Positions 53,990 through 64,000 of a stretch of DNA of 64,000 nucleotides are shown here, one piece after another. A program made the position numbers and the translations under genes. The notes beneath the pieces were generated by a model. The model worked only from the letters and a program-made list of their open reading frames with translations, had not been told where the DNA came from and made no database searches. How positions within the stretch are numbered: position 1 is the stretch's first letter; every line of letters begins with the position of its first letter. Source of the stretch: Cordylochernes scorpioides (taxonomy: Eukaryota > Arthropoda > Arachnida > Pseudoscorpiones > Chernetidae); the NCBI GenBank assembly GCA_030710605.1, contig CP092868.1, positions 31,995,363-32,059,362 on the forward strand. The letters run 5' to 3'.

Positions 53990-54173
53990 GAACAATAATT
54001 AGTAGTTGTTAACTTTTCTTGATTAATCAAGGATGGTTATTTAGATAATTCTGGAATAATTAAAAATCAACGAATAGTAGATATTTATTCCGACAGATGG
54101 AACAAGGGGTGGGCTCGAACCGCCAACCTTTTGGTTAACAGCCGAACGCGCTAGCCGATTGCGCCATGGAGAC
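53990..54173 (-). mobile_element. tRNA-Asn-derived SINE with hammerhead-family body
   Basis: The head (54108-54173, minus strand) resembles tRNA-Asn: A box TGGCGCAATCGG (54155-54166), anticodon GTT at 54137-54139, B box GGTTCGAGCCC (54111-54121). The acceptor 3' half does not pair with the 5' GTCTCCA and the T stem has a mismatch, so it is not a working tRNA gene. The body ('cggaataaatatctactatt', 'cgttgatttttaattattcc', 'ttgattaatcaagaaaag') is shared with 43790-44015, joining a tRNA head to a sequence otherwise linked to hammerheads. Confidence 0.8.
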
Positions 54174-54739
54174 TTTTTTTACGCTACGGTGCAGTTGTTT
54201 GGGTTAGTCTGGGTTATCCCATTTGCGTACTTGTATTAGGGAAGTTGACTGGGTTGAATAGACGTCTTGGTTTGTCTTGGTCTTATCTTGAGGGGAGATA
54301 AGAAATGGCTCTGTGCAGGATACCTATTTATAGCGTAGGCGACAGCTTTACGAGTGGCCCCACCTTATCTGGCCACGTGATTCCTCTTTTCTCCGAACTT
54401 CCCGCCCTTCCAGGTTTATCTGATACCTACTGGATCCTTCCGTTTATAAGAGATTGTTGGAAGTTGTGAAACGTTAATTCGAACATGTGTTGGTGTGAAG
54501 ACTTGAGCATACTTTGGCCATATAGATTCAGATGGCATTGATACAGTAGATCGCATATAAAGGTTGGCCGATTGAATTATCTCTAGTACCTGCGCATTTT
54601 CCTTCGCGGGATAGTTTGTTTTTTTATCCTTGGATCACTTGACGTTTGAGTCGCGCCTAGTCAAAGGTTAGAAGATCAAATTTGGTCAATTAATCTCAAC
54701 TAAAGAACTCCCCTGTGTGCATTTGATTGATCTGTTGCT

Positions 54740-54890
54740 GCACGTATAGAAAATTTGACAATTAAAATAATTTTATTGACATCTTGTCAATACATGCAAA
54801 GTGCACAGTCTGTACTATTTTAAAAAGATAATATACATTATATACACTATGTACAATGAGTATGGCGCCTCTGCCAGCGCTGCAGAGTTT
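54740..54890 (-). mobile_element. Fragment of the CAGTAAAACCTC MITE
   Basis: 'tttgacaattaaaataattt', 'attgacatcttgtcaatac', 'gtgcacagtctg' and 'gcctctgccagcgctgcag' are the reverse complement of about 13548-13682, the middle of the MITE at 13477-13821. Confidence 0.8.
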
Positions 54891-54928
54891 GGTGGAGCAT
54901 CGCCAGTGGGTCTCCAGCGACACCACGT

Positions 54929-55012
54929 ATTTCGCGATCTACGAAGAATACGTAGATCGTGTACTTCGCTGCTGAGGTGATGGCGTGGTCCTCGAGACCA
55001 ACTGGAAAGATC
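54929..55012. repeat. Dispersed repeat with perfect 8-bp hairpin
   Basis: It matches 7611-7710: 'gatctacgaagaatacgtag', 'atcgtgtacttcgc' and 'gaggtgatggcgtggtcctc'. Confidence 0.65.
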
Positions 55013-55810
55013 CATGCATAGAGTGAACAACCTCTTTGTTTAGTTTTTCCACGGCGATCTCCTGTAAGAAAACATTTTTCGCTGAGAATGTTAAAGGGAA
55101 TGACAAGTAGGGCGAGCCTGCCTGAATGGGCCCCCAGTCCTGCCAGCTTATCAACCCTCCTCCCCCCATTTTACACCATCAACAAACCTACGGAGAACTT
55201 GGGGCCCATTCTGTTTGTGTAGTCCTTTCCCTTTTCTCTTCGTCGAACCTTCGTCTAAACATCTGCGTAATATCCGCAGACATCTTTATGGCGTTTGTTT
55301 ACTTTGGAATAAACAAATGAACCGGTTTCGTCCGAATATGCAATGGGGGGGGGGGTATGCAAATCAGACTGTAAATCGGACCAATTTACATATTCTTTGG
55401 TTAACACAATGACAATGACTTCTTCCAGGCCTAAATCAATATCGTAGCAAATTTTCTTCATCCGGATAGGTCTAATATGGTAGAAAACTTTCCGAAACAA
55501 ACGGAATATGCAAATTAACTTGTTATCGGGCTAATTGCATATTCCGTAGTCGAAACTATGACTGCGACTTCTTCCAGATCTAACTCTATAATGGAAGTTT
55601 CATGGCCAAATATTGTAGAAACTTATATCAGGAACAAACACATGCACACAACCTGTTCTTTTCTATTCATATGGATTATAGATGAAGCCTTTCTATAGAA
55701 GAAAAGACATTCTTAGACATATGAACCATCTGGTAATCGTCTCTGCAAGTGAGCAGCTTATGGAACAATACCAACTTTGTTAAATAAAGAACGTCACAGG
55801 CTCTCTTCAA
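55013..55810. other. Unassigned sequence
   Basis: No gene. A phrase 'gcaaat...gactgtaaatcgg' near 55360 and 'gcaaattaacttgttatcgg' near 55510, each followed by 'gactgcgacttcttccag'-like text, suggests an old ~150-bp duplication. Confidence 0.4.
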
Positions 55811-55811
55811 T

Positions 55812-56110
55812 ACAACAACAAAGCCTTTATTAAGGGCCTCTCGCCCTATACAGGATTCGCCAGTTCACAAGGGATGGGGAGAACACTATGTGGCCTTTTT
55901 CCGGGATATAATCCTGTGGAATCCAAATATCGCCACCGCTATATACCTATTCTTTAATATTTCATTAATTAGTGCCGGAAATGAAGGACAAAGTTGCCCC
56001 GTTTTATCATTTTGTTTTCGTCTTTCCTCAGAATTCTCATCAATACATCTAAAGAAGCTTGGATTTGCACGGATTCCTACAAGTAAACTGATGACACATC
56101 CCAATTCGCC
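55812..56110 (-). mobile_element. LINE 3' fragment with (TTG)n tail
   Basis: The minus strand encodes a decayed ORF2 C-terminus (EERRKQNDKTGQLCPSFPAL, then FGFHRIISRKKA), followed by 'ggcgaatcctgtat', the hairpin AGGGC-GAGAG-GCCCT (55833-55847), AATAAAGGC and (TTG)n. It is a close relative of 29216-29515. Confidence 0.85.
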
Positions 56111-56528
56111 AAAGAATATTTTCGCTGACGAAGTAGCCGGGTCAATTTTATGGCAAAAATATAAACGCGCTCTTTTCCTTTTATAGCTTTACTTCGCTTC
56201 CAGAGAGAAAAAAAAATCCTAACCAATTCTTAAGATATCCATCAACTGGGTCTATACACGCTCAGTTTGCATGCCAGAAAGTTTTTTTTAGATTCGACAA
56301 AAATATCTTATCAGGTATCAGCCTTTTTTTTTTCATATTCTCCCAAATTTTTGCTCCGCGTCTTTCAATTTTGAAATAATCGAAGCATTTTGATTAATTC
56401 TAAATATAGTTCCACACATACACTATTATCATATTGTAATGTTAGCATATAATGTGTTTTATAACGATAAACATAGCGATTTCATCAATTTAACGATACT
56501 TTTAATTAGCTTTCCCAACTAACATATG

Positions 56529-57281
56529 CACTCATGGACAAAATTTAAGAAATTTTTATATTTTGATGTCGCCGGTCCTCTCTTTATTTGAAGGAGACAG
56601 AGACAATTTTTTTCACACTTGGTTATCTCGTGTGTCTTCAATAAAGGTTACTGTATCAAATATCTTTCAGAGGTATTGTCTGAATTCCGATATACATGCT
56701 AAAAGGTACAACTTCCTTAAGTTTTGTCCATGAATGTATTTCGTGTGTGTTCAATAAAGGTCACCGTGTATCGAATATCTTTCAGAGTTATTGTCTGAAT
56801 CCAGATATACATGCTAAAAGGTACAAATTCCTTAAGTTTTGTGCATGAATGTATCTCGTGTGTCTTCAATAAAGGTCACTGTAATATCTTTTAGAGTTAT
56901 TGTCTGAATCCCGATATACATGCTAAAAGGTACAACTTCCTTAAGTTTTGTCTATGAGTGTATCTAGTATGTCTTCAATAAAGGTCACTGTAATATCTTT
57001 CAGAGTTATTGTCTAAATTTCGATATACATAAGTACATGCTAAAAGGTACAACTTCCTCAAGTTTTGTCCATGAATGTATCTCGTGGTCACTGTAATATC
57101 TTTTAGAGTTATTGTCTGAATCCAGATATTCATGCTAAAAGGTACAACTTCCTCAAGTGTTGTCCATGAGTGTATATAGTGTGTCTTCAATAAAGGTCAC
57201 TGTAATATCTTTCAGAATTATTGTCTTAATCCCGATATACATGGTAAAAGGTACAACTTCCTTAAGTTTTGTCCATGAGTG
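56529..57281. mobile_element. Tandemly expanded MITE, array 1
   Basis: Outer inverted ends 'cactcatggacaaaattta' and 'aagttttgtccatgagtg', TA at 57282-57283. Between them the right-end unit is repeated about six times: 'gtacaacttcc' or its variants recur near 56705, 56820, 56929, 57046, 57143 and 57250, a spacing of about 97-117 bp. The right part (from about 57136) is where the large duplication starts. Confidence 0.88.
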
Positions 57282-57599
57282 TATTAGAGCTAACTGGTAG
57301 ATTAAACTAATGAATCCTCTATGACAGTTCATCATTGATGAACCAGAAATTTCAATATTTTTCCATCGCAGTAAGGATAGTTGGAAGTTATTTTATATAA
57401 AAAAAAAAAAAAACTAGCGCTAAATAGTTTCAATATATTTTTATAATATTTATTTATAATGGAACCTAAATAGCATACGAAGACCTTACAATGGCTTATA
57501 TATACACTTCTAATTTAGAACCAAAAAAAAGAAGAAGTTGTATTCTGGCAGCACAGTGCGACACTTTCTCTCAGTTTGGCAGAATCAGAATTTGGCAAA

Positions 57600-58520
57600 G
57601 GAATGGCCTCTTTTTCAGAGAGCTCGTTGTAGCATAGCCGTCAAAATATTTGGCGCATGTCAGCATCCTCCGCAATTGGCAAAAGAAAGAAGGCCTTAGT
57701 AAAATAGCTCAGCGTGTCGAAGAACATCCGTCAAAATATTGGCACGTGTCAACTTCTGACATTTTTCTACCATGGGCCTTAAGTCTAAGTGATGTGTAGG
57801 AAAGAGGAAGGACTTTGGTAAAAAAGAGCTTATCGCGCCAAGATATATGCGTCAAAATATTGGCGTAATAAACATTTCAGACATTCTTCCATGGATCCAA
57901 AGTGAAACTGCTGGAAGTTCAACTCGTCAAGTCTTATGTGGAAAAGAGGAAGACCCTTAGTTTTTATTATTATTATTATTATTCCTACTACACGTGGCAG
58001 AGGTCATGAAAATCGTGGTGTGGGGTAGTAAGCGACTGCTTTTACTGTAAGTGCACCACATGTCTACACAGATGAAATTCAGTTCGACTTTTGCACATAC
58101 AAATCTGCCAAAGAACCCATTTGGTTTCTTGCACTCGCTGGTGGGGTTGAACTTTTGCAAGAATCGGGGGCCATTGGGGTATTTAGACCTTTAGTAAATT
58201 AGCACATCGCATTCAAGAATATTTCTGTCAAAATATTTGATGCATGTCAACTTTTGACATTCTTCCACGAGCCCGAAGTGCAAGTGCTATGTAGAAAAGA
58301 GGAAAGACCTTAGTAAGATAGTACACATCGAGTCTAAGAATTTCTGTCAAAACATATTTAACATTTCCACGTTTGACGTTTTTCCACGAACACTTGCTAG
58401 TCCAATGTGGAAAAGAGGAAAGAAAGCCCTTTAGTCGCGTTGAAGCATATCCTTAAAAAAAATACTGCTACAAGTCAACTTCCACAAGTCCAAATTGCTG
58501 GATAAGAAAATACAATAAAA
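57600..58520. repeat. Diverged ~100-bp minisatellite interrupted by a SINE
   Basis: The phrases 'gtcaaaatattggc', 'catgtcaacttttgacatt', 'cttccac' and 'aaagaggaaagaccttagta' recur about six times (starts near 57641, 57731, 57851, 58227, 58347). It is repeated in the second unit at 61183-62102. Confidence 0.75.
57957..58186 (-). mobile_element. SINE family A, headless copy
   Basis: Minus strand: 'ccccaatggcccccgattct', 'aagtccaaccccaccagcga'-type body, 'gtgcacttacagtaaaagc' and a (TAA)n end. The tRNA head is missing. The duplicate is at 61539-61768. Confidence 0.88.
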
Positions 58521-58529
58521 GGGACTTAG

Positions 58530-59150
58530 TAACCGAAGGAACTGATGCAAATTTTAATAACAGTGGGCGATGGAGAGTATGTAATATGAGGCGGAGAAAA
58601 TGAGGTTAGATGACAAAATAAGTAAGCAAATATAGCGAGACCAATACGATATGCAATTTCGATAGCGGGAGGGGAAAATCCAAAAATGGTCTGTAAAGAT
58701 CAATTTTAAGAGAGGGAGAGCATCAGAAATGTACACAGAGCGAGAGAGAGAGAGAGACAAATTTGCATATGGGATAACGGGGAGGAGCTTATTGTGAGGC
58801 AGATAATGTCTTGGCAACCTTGATTTCTAGTGCCATCCTTCTTTTCTGTTTGCAGCTGCGTTCAAGGTTCGAATCTCGCCGAATGTCTTTTTTCCCCCCT
58901 CTCTTCCTTAATAGCTATTCTTTGTTTGAAGTATCTGTCGAAGTGGTTTGGAGACATCTATACCCGTTGTTAGGAAAACCTGGAATAACAAAATAAAATA
59001 GCATCTGTGTTTTTTAAATTTACGTTTTCAAAATAAAATTGACACGAATATATCAATGAAATTTGAACTTATTTTGTAGCGATTTTTTTTCTTTTATAAA
59101 TAAAATAACTTTCTACTCTCCTTTTTCTGCAATGAAAAAAAAAAAAATAT
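58530..59150. other. Unassigned sequence with (GA)n run
   Basis: A GA repeat lies at about 58741-58757. The open frames 58554-58817 and 58811-58996 have no domain and are copied in the second unit simply because the DNA is duplicated. Confidence 0.4.
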
Positions 59151-59151
59151 A

Positions 59152-59959
59152 TCTATATATATAAAATTGAATGTCTGTGTGTGTGTCTGTGTGTGTGTCC
59201 TCTATGGATTCAAAAACCATACATCCAATCGCCGTGAAATTTTAGGATATTATTAGGCGTATCCCCGGAAAGGTTTACGAAAAATAATTTCTTGAATATC
59301 TTGAATATCCTTAGAGTTATTTGCAGATTTGTAGCTTTAACTCGCAAGCAACGCCATCTTGCAACGGAGATCTGCCCCTCCCCCCCGTCCGGTCGCCGGC
59401 CAGTTGGTTGGACAGCAGTCGAAGTTCCCACCGACCAATCAGAAGGATCGAGAGCCCCCCCCCCCCCCGTCCGGCCACCGGCCAATCAGAGTGATCAAGA
59501 GGTCCTGGCGCGCGAGGGGCGGGTGACCTCCGGGAACTACGTCCGGGGCCGGGAAAATATGTTCACTAGATAAAACGATGATTTTGTAATGTAGAAAATT
59601 AGGAAAGACAAAATTCAGGATGACACGGCACACAGGGACCGGGAAAAAATAATCACTTTATCTAGAGATTTTATTCAACTTATCGAGTATCTTTCAAGGG
59701 ACCGGGAAAATATGTTCACTAGATAAAACTATGATTTTGTAATGTAGAAAATTATGAAAGACAAAATTCAGGATGACACGGCACACAGGGACCGGGAAAA
59801 AAATGTTCACTTTATCGAGAGATTCTAATTTACGAGTTTCAAATTATCAAAATATATCTTTTTTTTTTTATAAGTTTATAGAGAATTGTTTTAACAAATG
59901 TTCGTTAGACAAACCTTTACTCGGGTAAAACCTCGGGCGAAGCCGGGTACGTCCGCTAG
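59152..59959 (+). mobile_element. Non-autonomous Helitron, 808 bp, copy 1
   Basis: It begins A|TCTATATATATAAAATTG with (TG)n, has internal direct repeats of about 130 bp ('gaccgggaaaatatgttcac', 'aattcaggatgacacggc'), and ends with a GC hairpin (cctcgggcgaagccgggt) and CTAG|T at 59956-59960. It has no Rep/helicase gene and no target duplication. A C-run of 10 lies at 59457-59466. The frames across it are incidental. Confidence 0.85.
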
Positions 59960-60079
59960 TATATATATATATTTATGGCCGTGGCTCTTCAGTTGTGAAC
60001 CCTCCCAATGGTTTCACCAGTTTACTGTCTGTTTTAGTTCCAAATTTCATGTAAAGATTGCGCGCTATGTCACAATATA

Positions 60080-60864
60080 CACTCATAGACAAAACTTAAG
60101 AAAATTGAAAGTCTTGAATATCGCCGGCCTTCTGTTATTTGTTCACACTTGGTTATCTCGCGTGTTTTTAATAAAGGTCACTGTAATATCTTTCAGAGTT
60201 ATGTCTCGCCGGTCGTCTATTTTTTTAAGGGAAAGAGGCAATTTTGTCCACACTTAGTTATCTCGTGTGTCTTCAATAAAGGTCACTATGTATTAAATAT
60301 CTTTTAGAGTTATTGTCTAAATCCCGATGTGATTGCTGAAAAGTACAACTTCCTTTAAGTTCTGTTCATGAGTGTATCTTTCAGAGTTATTGTCTGAATC
60401 CCGATATACATGCTTAAAGGTACAACTTCCTTAAGTTCTGTTCATGAATGTATCTTTCAGAGTTATTGTCTGAATCCCGATATACATGCTTAAAGGTACA
60501 ACTTCCTCAAGTTCTGTTCATGAATGTATCTTTCAGAGTTATTGTCTGAATCCCGATATACATGCTTAAAGGTACAACTTCCTTAAGTTATGTTCATGAA
60601 TGTATCTTTCAGAGTTATTGTCTGAATCCCGATGTAATTGCTGAAAAGTACAACTTCCTTCAAGTTCTGTTCATTAGTGTATCTTTCAGAGTTATTGTCT
60701 GAATCCCGATATACATGCTTAAAGGTACAACTTCCTCAAGTGTTGTCCATGAGTGTATATAGTGTGTCTTCAATAAAGGTCACTGTAATATCTTTCAGAA
60801 TTATTGTCTTAATCCCGATATACATGGTAAAAGGTACAACTTCCTTAAGTTTTGTCCATGAGTG
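60080..60864. mobile_element. Tandemly expanded MITE, array 2 (hybrid)
   Basis: The left end 'cactcatagacaaaacttaa' follows TA (60078-60079). The right end is identical to that of array 1 and is followed by TA (60865-60866). Units carry 'tatctttcagagttattgt', 'gaatcccgatatacatgctt' and 'gttctgttcatgaatgt'. The left two thirds belong to this locus and the right third repeats array 1, so the junction of the large duplication lies inside, near 60720. Confidence 0.88.
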
Positions 60865-61538
60865 TATTAGAGCTAACTGGTAGATTAAACTAATGAATCC
60901 TCTATGACAGTTCATCATTGATGAACCAGAAATTTCAATATTTTTCCATCGCAGTAAGGATAGTTGGAAGTTATTTTATATAAAAAAAAAAAAAACTAGC
61001 GCTAAATAGTTTCAATATATTTTTATAATATTTATTTATAATGGAACCTAAATAGCATACGAAGACCTTACAATGGCTTATATATACACTTCTAATTTAG
61101 AACCAAAAAAAAGAAGAAGTTGTATTCTGGCAGCACAGTGCGACACTTTCTCTCAGTTTGGCAGAATCAGAATTTGGCAAAGGAATGGCCTCTTTTTCAG
61201 AGAGCTCGTTGTAGCATAGCCGTCAAAATATTTGGCGCATGTCAGCATCCTCCGCAATTGGCAAAAGAAAGAAGGCCTTAGTAAAATAGCTCAGCGTGTC
61301 GAAGAACATCCGTCAAAATATTGGCACGTGTCAACTTCTGACATTTTTCTACCATGGGCCTTAAGTCTAAGTGATGTGTAGGAAAGAGGAAGGACTTTGG
61401 TAAAAAAGAGCTTATCGCGCCAAGATATATGCGTCAAAATATTGGCGTAATAAACATTTCAGACATTCTTCCATGGATCCAAAGTGAAACTGCTGGAAGT
61501 TCAACTCGTCAAGTCTTATGTGGAAAAGAGGAAGACCC

Positions 61539-61768
61539 TTAGTTTTTATTATTATTATTATTATTCCTACTACACGTGGCAGAGGTCATGAAAATCGTGG
61601 TGTGGGGTAGTAAGCGACTGCTTTTACTGTAAGTGCACCACATGTCTACACAGATGAAATTCAGTTCGACTTTTGCACATACAAATCTGCCAAAGAACCC
61701 ATTTGGTTTCTTGCACTCGCTGGTGGGGTTGAACTTTTGCAAGAATCGGGGGCCATTGGGGTATTTAG
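61539..61768 (-). mobile_element. SINE family A, headless copy (duplicate)
   Basis: The duplicate of 57957-58186 in unit 2; no difference seen. Confidence 0.88.
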
Positions 61769-62733
61769 ACCTTTAGTAAATTAGCACATCGCATTCAAGA
61801 ATATTTCTGTCAAAATATTTGATGCATGTCAACTTTTGACATTCTTCCACGAGCCCGAAGTGCAAGTGCTATGTAGAAAAGAGGAAAGACCTTAGTAAGA
61901 TAGTACACATCGAGTCTAAGAATTTCTGTCAAAACATATTTAACATTTCCACGTTTGACGTTTTTCCACGAACACTTGCTAGTCCAATGTGGAAAAGAGG
62001 AAAGAAAGCCCTTTAGTCGCGTTGAAGCATATCCTTAAAAAAAATACTGCTACAAGTCAACTTCCACAAGTCCAAATTGCTGGATAAGAAAATACAATAA
62101 AAGGGACTTAGTAACCGAAGGAACTGATGCAAATTTTAATAACAGTGGGCGATGGAGAGTATGTAATATGAGGCGGAGAAAATGAGGTTAGATGACAAAA
62201 TAAGTAAGCAAATATAGCGAGACCAATACGATATGCAATTTCGATAGCGGGAGGGGAAAATCCAAAAATGGTCTGTAAAGATCAATTTTAAGAGAGGGAG
62301 AGCATCAGAAATGTACACAGAGCGAGAGAGAGAGAGAGACAAATTTGCATATGGGATAACGGGGAGGAGCTTATTGTGAGGCAGATAATGTCTTGGCAAC
62401 CTTGATTTCTAGTGCCATCCTTCTTTTCTGTTTGCAGCTGCGTTCAAGGTTCGAATCTCGCCGAATGTCTTTTTTCCCCCCTCTCTTCCTTAATAGCTAT
62501 TCTTTGTTTGAAGTATCTGTCGAAGTGGTTTGGAGACATCTATACCCGTTGTTAGGAAAACCTGGAATAACAAAATAAAATAGCATCTGTGTTTTTTAAA
62601 TTTACGTTTTCAAAATAAAATTGACACGAATATATCAATGAAATTTGAACTTATTTTGTAGCGATTTTTTTTCTTTTATAAATAAAATAACTTTCTACTC
62701 TCCTTTTTCTGCAATGAAAAAAAAAAAAATATA

Positions 62734-63553
62734 TCTATATATATAAAATTGAATGTCTGTGTGTGTGTCTGTGTGTGTGTCCTCTATGGATTCAAAAACC
62801 ATACATCCAATCGCCGTGAAATTTTAGGATATTATTAGGCGTATCCCCGGAAAGGTTTACGAAAAATAATTTCTTGAATATCTTGAATATCCTTAGAGTT
62901 ATTTGCAGATTTGTAGCTTTAACTCGCAAGCAACGCCATCTTGCAACGGAGATCTGCCCCTCCCCCCCGTCCGGTCGCCGGCCAGTTGGTTGGACAGCAG
63001 TCGAAGTTCCCACCGACCAATCAGAAGGATCGAGAGCCCCCCCCCCCCCCCCCCCCCCCCCCGTCCGGCCACCGGCCAATCAGAGTGATCAAGAGGTCCT
63101 GGCGCGCGAGGGGCGGGTGACCTCCGGGAACTACGTCCGGGGCCGGGAAAATATGTTCACTAGATAAAACGATGATTTTGTAATGTAGAAAATTAGGAAA
63201 GACAAAATTCAGGATGACACGGCACACAGGGACCGGGAAAAAATAATCACTTTATCTAGAGATTTTATTCAACTTATCGAGTATCTTTCAAGGGACCGGG
63301 AAAATATGTTCACTAGATAAAACTATGATTTTGTAATGTAGAAAATTATGAAAGACAAAATTCAGGATGACACGGCACACAGGGACCGGGAAAAAAATGT
63401 TCACTTTATCGAGAGATTCTAATTTACGAGTTTCAAATTATCAAAATATATCTTTTTTTTTTTATAAGTTTATAGAGAATTGTTTTAACAAATGTTCGTT
63501 AGACAAACCTTTACTCGGGTAAAACCTCGGGCGAAGCCGGGTACGTCCGCTAG
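62734..63553 (+). mobile_element. Non-autonomous Helitron, copy 2
   Basis: The duplicate of 59152-59959, 12 bp longer because of the C-run. The termini are the same: TCTATATATATAAAATTG at the start and the GC hairpin with CTAG at the end. Confidence 0.85.
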
Positions 63554-63673
63554 TATATATATATATTTATGGCCGTGGCTCTTCAGTTGTGAACCCTCCC
63601 AATGGTTTCACCAGTTTACTGTCTGTTTTAGTTCCAAATTTCATGTAAAGATTGCGCGCTATGTCACAATATA

Positions 63674-64000
63674 CACTCATAGACAAAACTTAAGAAAATT
63701 GAAAGTCTTGAATATCGCCGGCCTTCTGTTATTTGTTCACACTTGGTTATCTCGCGTGTTTTTAATAAAGGTCACTGTAATATCTTTCAGAGTTATGTCT
63801 CGCCGGTCGTCTATTTTTTTAAGGGAAAGAGGCAATTTTGTCCACACTTAGTTATCTCGTGTGTCTTCAATAAAGGTCACTATGTATTAAATATCTTTTA
63901 GAGTTATTGTCTAAATCCCGATGTGATTGCTGAAAAGTACAACTTCCTTTAAGTTCTGTTCATGAGTGTATCTTTCAGAGTTATTGTCTGAATCCCGATA
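63674..64000. mobile_element. Tandemly expanded MITE, array 3 (partial)
   Basis: It begins 'cactcatagacaaaacttaa' after TA and follows array 2 exactly to the window end. Confidence 0.85.

Larger units (their letters stand above)
57140..60406. repeat. Large tandem duplication, unit 1 (~3.58 kb period)
   Basis: Everything from about 57140 onward recurs 3582-3583 bases later (60723 on). The offset changes to 3594 only where a C-run is longer in the second copy. No base differences other than A-run and C-run lengths were noticed in the segments I compared. The unit includes the right part of an expanded MITE, a minisatellite with a SINE, a Helitron and the left part of the next expanded MITE. 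Confidence 0.93.
60723..64000. repeat. Large tandem duplication, unit 2
   Basis: This is the second copy of 57140-60406; it runs off the window end. It includes the minisatellite (61183-62102), SINE (61539-61768), Helitron (62734-63553) and the start of another expanded MITE (63674 on). The main difference is a C-run of about 22 instead of 10 (63039-63062). Confidence 0.93.

Noticed and set aside
54108..54173. Functional tRNA-Asn gene
   Set aside because: The anticodon region and boxes look right, but the acceptor stem cannot pair and the T stem has a mismatch; the sequence continues into a dispersed repeat body.
58554..62578. Conserved short frames found twice
   Set aside because: They are identical because the DNA is tandemly duplicated recently, not because of selection on protein.

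Overview
This window looks like eukaryotic, AT-rich, almost purely intergenic DNA from an invertebrate. An arthropod, perhaps a chelicerate, is my best guess; it rests only on the transposon spectrum and is weak. I see no convincing single-copy host protein gene. Nearly everything recognisable is a mobile element, a satellite, or one inserted into another. The only recognisable conserved host RNA is a full-length U6 snRNA copy at 18199-18302 (minus), and it is flanked by an 11-bp target duplication, so it is a retropseudogene.

Layout. 562-2918: 19-bp-based satellite with 38-bp and 58-bp higher-order units. 3.8-10.5 kb: SINEs, a hammerhead-bearing foldback, a ~230-bp tandem array broken by a SINE that is itself broken by a hAT MITE, and ~100-bp arrays built from a LINE 3' tail. 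11.0-12.6 kb: 159-bp satellite. 13.4-20.3 kb: TA-target MITEs, a 1280-bp mariner nested in a MITE, the U6 retrocopy and foldbacks. 21.0-24.6 kb: tandemly expanded MITEs and a 2.6-kb DNA transposon with ~170-bp terminal inverted repeats (TIRs). 24.7-29.9 kb: foldback SINE, Helitron, MITEs, Penelope-like (PLE) and LINE fragments. 34.8-36.6 kb: 5'-truncated LINE with reverse transcriptase. 37-42 kb: mariner remnant, Helitron, foldback, Tc1 element. 43.8-48.9 kb: near-perfect hammerhead ribozyme, LINE tails, a GIY-YIG endonuclease fragment of a PLE inside a MITE, snap-back hammerhead pair, SINEs. 49-56 kb: more MITEs, LINE tails, PLE and SINE pieces. 56.5-64.0 kb: a ~3.58-kb tandem duplication carrying a Helitron, bounded by tandemly expanded MITEs.

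How the parts relate. LINE machinery explains the variable 11-15-bp target duplications around LINE tails, the U6 copy, one SINE and an unusual snap-back family. LINE tails share a covarying terminal hairpin before AATAAA and a (TTG)n end. PLE-type sequences supply hammerhead motifs, several arranged as inverted pairs. Every transposase, reverse transcriptase or endonuclease frame seen here is broken or truncated, so this copy of the region encodes no intact element. The most interesting unexplained material is the family of snap-back elements with 12-14-bp target duplications and the hammerhead-containing foldbacks.
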